A stretch of 64,000 bases of DNA, from the NCBI GenBank assembly GCA_964566055.1, contig CAZMHI010000015.1, positions 12,468-76,467 on the forward strand. Reading direction: 5' to 3'. The DNA is from TMED23 sp964566055 (GTDB lineage Bacteria; Pseudomonadota; Alphaproteobacteria; Rhodospirillales; UBA2165). The translations under genes and the position numbers were made by a program. The notes beneath the pieces were generated by a model that saw only the letters and a program-made list of their open reading frames with translations, ran no database searches and had not been told where the DNA came from. This document shows positions 58,694 to 64,000 of this stretch, one piece after another; the stretch's first letter is position 1; the number at the start of each line of letters is the position of its first letter.

Positions 58694-60142
58694 ATGCTTA
58701 AAAAAATATCTATGCTGGCTCCTATGAAAAGAGAACGCGCGGCAAAAATAATATCTACTTTAGGTCCCTCTAGTACATCTCCGGAAGTAATTGCCAGTTT
58801 GTTTGAGGCTGGCGCTGACGTCTTTCGGTTGAATTTTAGCCATGGTAAACATGAGGAGCATAAAGAACGCTTAGATATCATCCGTCAAATTGAGGCTGAG
58901 TTCAAACGACCGATCGGTGTTATAGCCGATCTTCAAGGCCCGAAAATCCGGGTCGGCAATTTTGTTGATGAAAAAATCGAGCTCGTAAATGGTGCCAAAT
59001 TTACTCTTGATTCGGATCACCATACGGATGGTGATCAAAACCGGGTATCAATATCAAATCCTGAAATCTATCCGTCATTGGAGATCGGCGTTGAGCTTTT
59101 GCTGGATGACGGCAAGTTAAAGCTGGTGGTTGAGCAGAACAACAGTGAGTCAATTGAGACCAAAGTGCTGGTCGGCGGTACACTATCCAATCACAAAGGA
59201 ATTAATATCCCAGGCGCGATTTTGCCGATGTCGGCCTTGACCGAAAAGGACCGGCGCGACCTTCAATTTGCTCTTGATATTGGCGTTGATTGGATTGCTC
59301 TTTCTTTTGTACAACGTCCGGATGATGTTGCTGAGGCGCGTGCCTTAGTTGCCGGGCGCGCCGGTGTTTTGGCAAAAATGGAAAAGCCGCTGGCGATTGA
59401 ACATTTAAAGCAGATCGTCGAACTAGCAGATGCCATTATGGTGGCCCGTGGTGATCTCGGCGTTGAAGCTCCGCCGGAAGATGTGCCGGGCCTACAAAAG
59501 AAGATTATTCGCAGGGCGCGCTCGGAAGGTAAGCCGGTCATCGTGGCAACTCAAATGCTGGAAAGCATGATCAATTCACCGACCCCAACTCGGGCGGAAG
59601 CGTCTGACGTCGCGACAGCGGTTTTTGATGGCGCCGATGCGGTTATGCTGTCAGCTGAGACAGCAGCGGGTGATTTTCCGGTAGACGCAGTGTCGATCAT
59701 GGACCGGATTATCCGCAGTGCCGAGCAAGATGATCATTATGCCTTATCGAATATGCGGGAGCGCCGCCAAACTCGCGGCACCGATGCCGATGCTATTACA
59801 GCGGCGGCCAAACAAGTCGCCCGGACGCTGGATGCGGCAGCCATCGTAACCTTTACAACGACCGGCTCTACGACATTGCGGGCAGCGCGGGAGCGGCCGA
59901 CAGTGCCTATTCTCGGCCTGACACCAAATGTCGGCACGGCCCGGCGGCTGGTGCTGACCTGGGGGGTTCATCCGGTTGAGACCTCACATTTCACTGAATT
60001 TGCAGATGTGGTGGATTGCGCGACAGATGTTGCAGCGACAGAAAAATTTGCCACGCCAGGCCAACGTCTCATTATTACCGCCGGTGTCCCCTTTGGTACA
60101 CCCGGTGCAACCAACGTTTTGCGTATCGTCTGGGTGGAATAG
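58694..60142 (+). CDS. pyk: Pyruvate kinase
   Basis: This enzyme makes pyruvate and ATP from phosphoenolpyruvate. The 482 residues show RLNFSHG near the N-terminus, the metal/substrate region IMVARGDLGVEAP (about 250-262) and ATQMLESMI, and the C-terminal domain motif RLIITAGVPFGTPG. An internal ATG at 58724 (MKRERAAKIISTLGPSS) looks more like the family start than the first ATG, but neither has a strong ribosome site. It stands between a Lys-rich gene and an AEC transporter. Confidence 0.96.
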   Translation: MLKKISMLAPMKRERAAKIISTLGPSSTSPEVIASLFEAGADVFRLNFSHGKHEEHKERLDIIRQIEAEFKRPIGVIADLQGPKIRVGNFVDEKIELVNGAKFTLDSDHHTDGDQNRVSISNPEIYPSLEIGVELLLDDGKLKLVVEQNNSESIETKVLVGGTLSNHKGINIPGAILPMSALTEKDRRDLQFALDIGVDWIALSFVQRPDDVAEARALVAGRAGVLAKMEKPLAIEHLKQIVELADAIMVARGDLGVEAPPEDVPGLQKKIIRRARSEGKPVIVATQMLESMINSPTPTRAEASDVATAVFDGADAVMLSAETAAGDFPVDAVSIMDRIIRSAEQDDHYALSNMRERRQTRGTDADAITAAAKQVARTLDAAAIVTFTTTGSTTLRAARERPTVPILGLTPNVGTARRLVLTWGVHPVETSHFTEFADVVDCATDVAATEKFATPGQRLIITAGVPFGTPGATNVLRIVWVE

Positions 60143-60175
60143 GTACTTTTGAGTGCCTAACTTGACGAGCGCTGA

Positions 60176-61078
60176 ATGCTGCGGCACAACGCAGCAATGA
60201 TCACACAGCTATTTTCAATTATCGCGCCAGTGTTTTTTGGCGCTGCCTTTGGCTTCGTTTGGGCGCGGCTGGATAAACCCTTTGATGCCGAGTTTGTCAC
60301 TTCCTTGGTGTTTAATTTAGGTACGCCTTTACTGGTGTTTTCAACTCTAACCAAATTGAACACCGACCCCCAAGCATTTGCTGATTTGGCTACGGTTGTC
60401 GTCGTGGCTCTTATTGCTTTTTGGTTGATTAGCGTCGCAATTTTGAAAATGGCGCGCCTTGAATTGCGAACTTACTTGGCGACGGTAATGATACCTAACA
60501 CCGGGAATGTCGGGCTGCCGTTGAGCTTTTTAGCATTTGGTGAAGAAGGGCTCGCCTTTGCGATCATTGTCTACACAATTGTAAGTTTGACCCAGTTTAC
60601 GGTCGGCCTGGGGATTGCTGCCGGCTCTTTTACACCGCGGGAACTCCTGAAAAACCCGTTGATCTATGCCGTTTTAGCGGCACTTTTAGTAATGATTACA
60701 AAAGTTCAATTGCCGGATTGGCTTGCTGACACAGCTCAAATCTATGGCCAGTTTGCCATTCCACTGATGCTGATCATGCTGGGAGTGTCCCTGGCTAAAC
60801 TAAAAATAACCAGTTTCCCCCGCAACATTGTGCTGAGTCTGGTTCGATTTTCGATGGGGCTCGGCGTTGGTCTCGTGGTCAGCCATTTATTTGGTCTGGA
60901 AGGGACCGTACGAGGGGTATTTGTCCTGCAATGCGCGATGCCGGCAGCCGTGTTCAACTACATGCTCGCCATGCGCTACAAAAATAACCCGGAAGAGGTT
61001 GCCGGCCTGGTTGTGACCTCGACGTTATTCGCTTTTGCCACCCTGCCATTTCTGTTGGCCTTCGTCTTGAAGCTCTAA
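60176..61078 (+). CDS. AEC-family transporter (auxin efflux carrier type)
   Basis: The 300 residues form about ten membrane helices typical of the auxin efflux carrier family, with an N-terminal IIAPVFFGAAFGFVWARL and the central NTGNVGLPLSFLAFGEEG. Family members export malonate, malate or similar acids. The start at 60176 has only a weak ribosome site; ATG at 60197 is an alternative. Its stop overlaps the stop of the convergent acyl-CoA synthetase gene by four bases. Confidence 0.88.
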   Translation: MLRHNAAMITQLFSIIAPVFFGAAFGFVWARLDKPFDAEFVTSLVFNLGTPLLVFSTLTKLNTDPQAFADLATVVVVALIAFWLISVAILKMARLELRTYLATVMIPNTGNVGLPLSFLAFGEEGLAFAIIVYTIVSLTQFTVGLGIAAGSFTPRELLKNPLIYAVLAALLVMITKVQLPDWLADTAQIYGQFAIPLMLIMLGVSLAKLKITSFPRNIVLSLVRFSMGLGVGLVVSHLFGLEGTVRGVFVLQCAMPAAVFNYMLAMRYKNNPEEVAGLVVTSTLFAFATLPFLLAFVLKL

Positions 61079-62862
61079 CCTCCACCATATAGAGCGGCCA
61101 GCTGATCGCCATATTTCTCATTGATTACGTGACGGCGCACTTTAAGCGTCGGTGTCATCATTTCATTATCGACGCTAAATTCTTCGTCGATCAGGATGAA
61201 CCGGCGTACGCGCTCAATCACTGAAAGATGCTCGTTGACGCGGTCGAGAGCTTCACTGATGTGTTTGCGAAAATCATCATTATCGATGATATCAGCGAGA
61301 TTGGATGAACTGCCCGTCTCTTTTGCCCATTCCTTGACAAATTCACCATCCGGTACGATCAGAGCGACGAGGTGCGGCCGTTTATCACCATAGACCATAG
61401 CCTGAGCGATTTCCGGTTCCAGGGTTAAAAATCCCTCGACCCGTTGAGGTGAAAGATTGTCACCTCCTGAATTAACAATAATGTCTTTCTTACGGTCGGT
61501 GATTTGGATGTAATTATTATTATCCATATGGCCGACATCACCGGTATGGAGCCAGCCATCCTTAATCACTTCATTGGTGGCTTCCTCGTTTTGCCAATAG
61601 CCCTGCATCAGCAAATCGCCCCGTACCAGAATTTCACCATCCTCGGCGATTTTAACTTCGGTTTCAAAAAGCGGCGGGCCGACAGTTTCCATCTTAACCA
61701 GATTAGGCCGGTTAACACTAATGACCGGAGCTGATTCGGTTTGGCCGTAGCCTTGCAGAAGATTAAGGCCAAGAGCGGTAAAGTAGATACCGATATCAGT
61801 GTTGAGGGGAGCGCCGCCAGAAACTAGCACTTTGAGCCTGCCGCCAAAATTACCCCGCACTTTGTCGCGCACCAATTTATCTACGATGACGTCGACAATC
61901 TTTTCTCCCAAGCCCAAGCTACCGGGATTTTCATACTTCTTAGTGCCAAGCTCGACGGCCTTGCCAAACAGTGTTTCTTTAAGCCCGCCGGCTGCTTTAA
62001 CACCTTTGACGATGCGGCCGTGCATCATTTCGTAAAGTCGCGGCACGGCGGTCATAATAGTCGGTCGTGCTTCCGCCATATTTTTGGAGAGATGCTCGAT
62101 ACCTTCGGCAAAATAAATCTGAGCGCCAATGAAAATCGGAAAAAATTGTCCGGCTGTATATTCATAGGAATGCGACAAAGGCAGGAAGGAGAGAAAAACT
62201 TCATCAGCCAGACCCAATTCCTGGATGGCGTCATAAGAGCCGCGGCAATTGTGCATAATGGCCCGATGCGGCAGCATTACACCTTTTGGTGCGCCGCCGG
62301 TGCCGGAAGTATAGATAATGACCGCCGTATCCTCACGCGAGACACTCGCCACATAGTCGGCAATGTTATCTGGCTCCGCATTACCTTTGTCGATAATTGA
62401 TGACCAGCTGTGAATATCCGGGCCCGGTGATTGGCTCAAACCCAAATCGTCAATTGAAATTACAAAATTAACCCCACCGGTTTGCGTCGCCGCCGGCACC
62501 AGCCGGTCGCCAAGCGCTTTGGTTGAGACAATAGCTCCTTTGGCGCCGCTATTGGAGAGAATATGAGAATGGTCATTGACGGTGTTTGTCGTATAGGCCG
62601 GCACCGTGATACCGCCAGCAGCCATGATGGCGAGATGCGCCAGGGTCCATTCAGGGCGGTTCTCCGAGCATAATAAAACCCGGTCTCCCTCATTGATGCC
62701 AAGCGCTTTAAGACCGCGCGCCAGGGCCGAGACAATCTCGGCAGATTCACGCCAGTTCGTTGGCTGATAAGCGCCATCTTTCTTAGCCCACAGAAAGGGT
62801 TTTTCTCCCAATGTGTCGGCCTGCTCAAAAAACATAGCAATCAGACTTGGCCAGGATTTCAT
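61075..62862 (-). CDS. Long-chain acyl-CoA synthetase / AMP-binding protein
   Basis: This is a 595-residue adenylate-forming enzyme with the P-loop motif VIIYTSGTGGAPKGVMLPH (about 180-198), GYGQTESAPV (about 378) and the hinge region WLHTGDVGHMD. It lies in the FadD15/FACL group of long-chain fatty acid-CoA ligases, whose members are about 600 residues. It would activate fatty acids to CoA esters. The ATG at 62862 follows AGGGAGAAATAATAG. It has a convergent overlap with the AEC gene. Confidence 0.93.
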   Translation of the reverse strand: MKSWPSLIAMFFEQADTLGEKPFLWAKKDGAYQPTNWRESAEIVSALARGLKALGINEGDRVLLCSENRPEWTLAHLAIMAAGGITVPAYTTNTVNDHSHILSNSGAKGAIVSTKALGDRLVPAATQTGGVNFVISIDDLGLSQSPGPDIHSWSSIIDKGNAEPDNIADYVASVSREDTAVIIYTSGTGGAPKGVMLPHRAIMHNCRGSYDAIQELGLADEVFLSFLPLSHSYEYTAGQFFPIFIGAQIYFAEGIEHLSKNMAEARPTIMTAVPRLYEMMHGRIVKGVKAAGGLKETLFGKAVELGTKKYENPGSLGLGEKIVDVIVDKLVRDKVRGNFGGRLKVLVSGGAPLNTDIGIYFTALGLNLLQGYGQTESAPVISVNRPNLVKMETVGPPLFETEVKIAEDGEILVRGDLLMQGYWQNEEATNEVIKDGWLHTGDVGHMDNNNYIQITDRKKDIIVNSGGDNLSPQRVEGFLTLEPEIAQAMVYGDKRPHLVALIVPDGEFVKEWAKETGSSSNLADIIDNDDFRKHISEALDRVNEHLSVIERVRRFILIDEEFSVDNEMMTPTLKVRRHVINEKYGDQLAALYGGG

Positions 62863-63000
62863 TCTATTATTTCTCCCTATTAAACTTTGCGGATTTGAAG
62901 CATCCGGTCTTTTGACCTATATCGATAGTATACGCTGTTAATCCCCGGAATCATGTAGCATGTTTTGCCGGGAAAACGAATATCGATAAGGACTTTTTTT

Positions 63001-64000
63001 ATGGCCGCTGCTGGACAGAATTTATCAACAGAAATCCCGAGCTGGGATTTGAATGATCTTTATAGCGGGGCGGATGATCCAAAGATCAATCAAGACCTGG
63101 AATTTGCTGCCGAAAGTGCAAAAGACTTTGCCGGGAAATATCAGGGAAAACTCAGCGATCTTGATGGCGCTGCCTTGGGCCAGTCGATCAAAGAATATGA
63201 AGATTTAAGCGAAGTCCTGTCGCGGATTATGTCATACGCCCAATTATTATTTGCTGCCGATGCGGAAAACCCAGCGGTCGCGGCCTTTTATCAAAATATG
63301 AATGAGCGGGCGACGGATATATCGTCCACGACACTGTTTTTTGAACTGGAACTCAACCGCATTGAAGACGACATTCTGGCTTTGCAAATGAAAGTCCCAG
63401 ATATTGCAAAATATGCGCCTTGGATTGATACCATTCGCATATTTAAACCTTACCAACTGGAAGATAATCTCGAAAAGCTGCTGCACGAAAAGTCGGTAAC
63501 CGGCCGCTCGTCCTGGTCTCGTTTGTTTGATGAAACCATGGCGGGGATGCGCTTTGAGGTTGATGGCCGGAAAATTTCAAGCAGCGAGATCATGAGCCGG
63601 ATGTCCGATCCGGATGGTGGCGTCCGCAAAAAGGCTGCTAAATCATTCGGCAAAGGGCTCGACGAAAATATCAAACTATTTTCTTTGATAACCAATACGC
63701 TCGCCAAGGATAAAGAAATTGAAGACGATTGGCGAAAACTGCCGCGTCCGGTAAGCAATCGAAATCTCTCCAATCAGGTAGAGGACGAGGTCGTTGATGC
63801 TTTGGCTTCTGCCGTCAAAGATAATTACGAGAATCTTGCCCATCGATATTATAAATTGAAAACCAAGTGGCTCGGCGTTGAGGTGATGGATTCCTGGGAC
63901 CGTAATGCGCCACTACCGGAATCGGCTGACGCCAAAATTCCCTGGGCTGAAGCTAAGGATAAAGTCCTTTCTTCCTACAATGCCTTTGCACCGCAATTGG
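63001..64000 (+). CDS. pepF: Oligoendopeptidase F (M3 peptidase), 5' part only
   Basis: The frame starts with ATG at 63001 after AAGGA and runs past the window end, giving 333 residues. They match the N-terminal domains of PepF/M3B peptidases: IPSWDLNDLYSG at the start, LSRIMSYAQLLFAADAENP (about 76-94), and HEKSVTGRSSWSRLFDETMA (about 162-181). PepF hydrolyses short peptides in the cytoplasm. The catalytic HExxH would lie beyond the edge and is not seen. It stands divergent from the acyl-CoA synthetase. Confidence 0.9.
   Translation, partial: MAAAGQNLSTEIPSWDLNDLYSGADDPKINQDLEFAAESAKDFAGKYQGKLSDLDGAALGQSIKEYEDLSEVLSRIMSYAQLLFAADAENPAVAAFYQNMNERATDISSTTLFFELELNRIEDDILALQMKVPDIAKYAPWIDTIRIFKPYQLEDNLEKLLHEKSVTGRSSWSRLFDETMAGMRFEVDGRKISSSEIMSRMSDPDGGVRKKAAKSFGKGLDENIKLFSLITNTLAKDKEIEDDWRKLPRPVSNRNLSNQVEDEVVDALASAVKDNYENLAHRYYKLKTKWLGVEVMDSWDRNAPLPESADAKIPWAEAKDKVLSSYNAFAPQL

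Noticed and set aside
1..64000. Mobile elements, prophage, CRISPR arrays, tRNA or rRNA genes
   Set aside because: No transposase, integrase, phage structural gene, regular spacer-repeat array, or tRNA cloverleaf was recognised on either strand.

Overview
The window reads as one contiguous piece of an alphaproteobacterial chromosome. It is most like a motile marine or aquatic member of the Rhodospirillales-type lineages. The evidence is the flagellar gene order with cckA directly behind flhB, a pyruvate carboxylase, an alphaproteobacterial LexA box (GAAC-N7-GAAC) before recA, a CtrA-type box, and a four-subunit cytochrome oxidase arranged like rhizobial coxMNOP. I saw no tRNA, rRNA, insertion sequence, prophage or CRISPR array. 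Species assignment is inference.

Region 1 (1-12.6 kb) is flagellar. The leftward flgF and flgG (cut by the edge) diverge from a rightward run: fliL, fliM, a small membrane coiled-coil protein, a motE-like gene, cheY, cheZ, two consecutive motB-like genes, and a very large secreted TPR protein. That run meets a leftward fliP-fliO-(small helical protein)-fhlB group head to head. Sigma-54 type promoters can be read on both strands between flgF and fliL.

Region 2 (12.6-24.3 kb) holds a tiny membrane protein, a DUF2189-type membrane protein, and the oxidase operon (subunits II, I, III, III, IV plus an unknown membrane/coiled-coil protein). It continues with an AraC regulator divergent from a ferritin-like diiron protein, a DUF1127 protein, a Cys-rich mini-protein, an aminoglycoside-phosphotransferase/P-loop kinase fusion and a secreted unknown protein under a possible CtrA box.

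Region 3 (24.3-33.6 kb) is metabolic: an SDR, an alkylsulfatase-like metallo-hydrolase divergent from a LysR regulator with a clear operator, pyruvate carboxylase, a secreted caspase-fold protease and a DJ-1/PfpI protein.

Region 4 (33.7-39.8 kb) is a second flagellar block, flgB-flgC-fliE-fliQ-fliR-flhB, followed by the hybrid kinase cckA. The basal-body rod, the export gate and the cell-cycle kinase that controls CtrA are thus side by side.

Region 5 (39.8-51.2 kb) starts with a Gfo/Idh oxidoreductase, an ArfA-like ribosome-rescue mini-gene interrupted by an in-frame amber codon, a UbiD-family decarboxylase, an orphan branched-chain-type solute receptor and a nitronate monooxygenase. Nitrate assimilation follows: nasA and narK diverge, each behind a near-perfect sigma-54 promoter, and narK is followed by a membrane-anchored PP2C phosphatase/Ser-Thr kinase fusion.

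Region 6 (51.2-64 kb) is mostly housekeeping: recA (SOS box, strong terminator), alaS, a MoxR ATPase/VWA pair, a second cheZ, a Lys-rich unknown, pyruvate kinase, an AEC transporter, an acyl-CoA synthetase and the 5' part of an oligoendopeptidase F gene.

The most noteworthy signals are a beta-domain shared by the flagellar TPR protein (three copies) and the caspase-like protein (one copy), the amber-interrupted ArfA-like gene, the MotB pair in which one member lacks the channel aspartate, a CheZ with a histone-H1-like lysine tract plus a second CheZ, and the sigma-54 wiring of nitrate assimilation with a phospho-signalling fusion.
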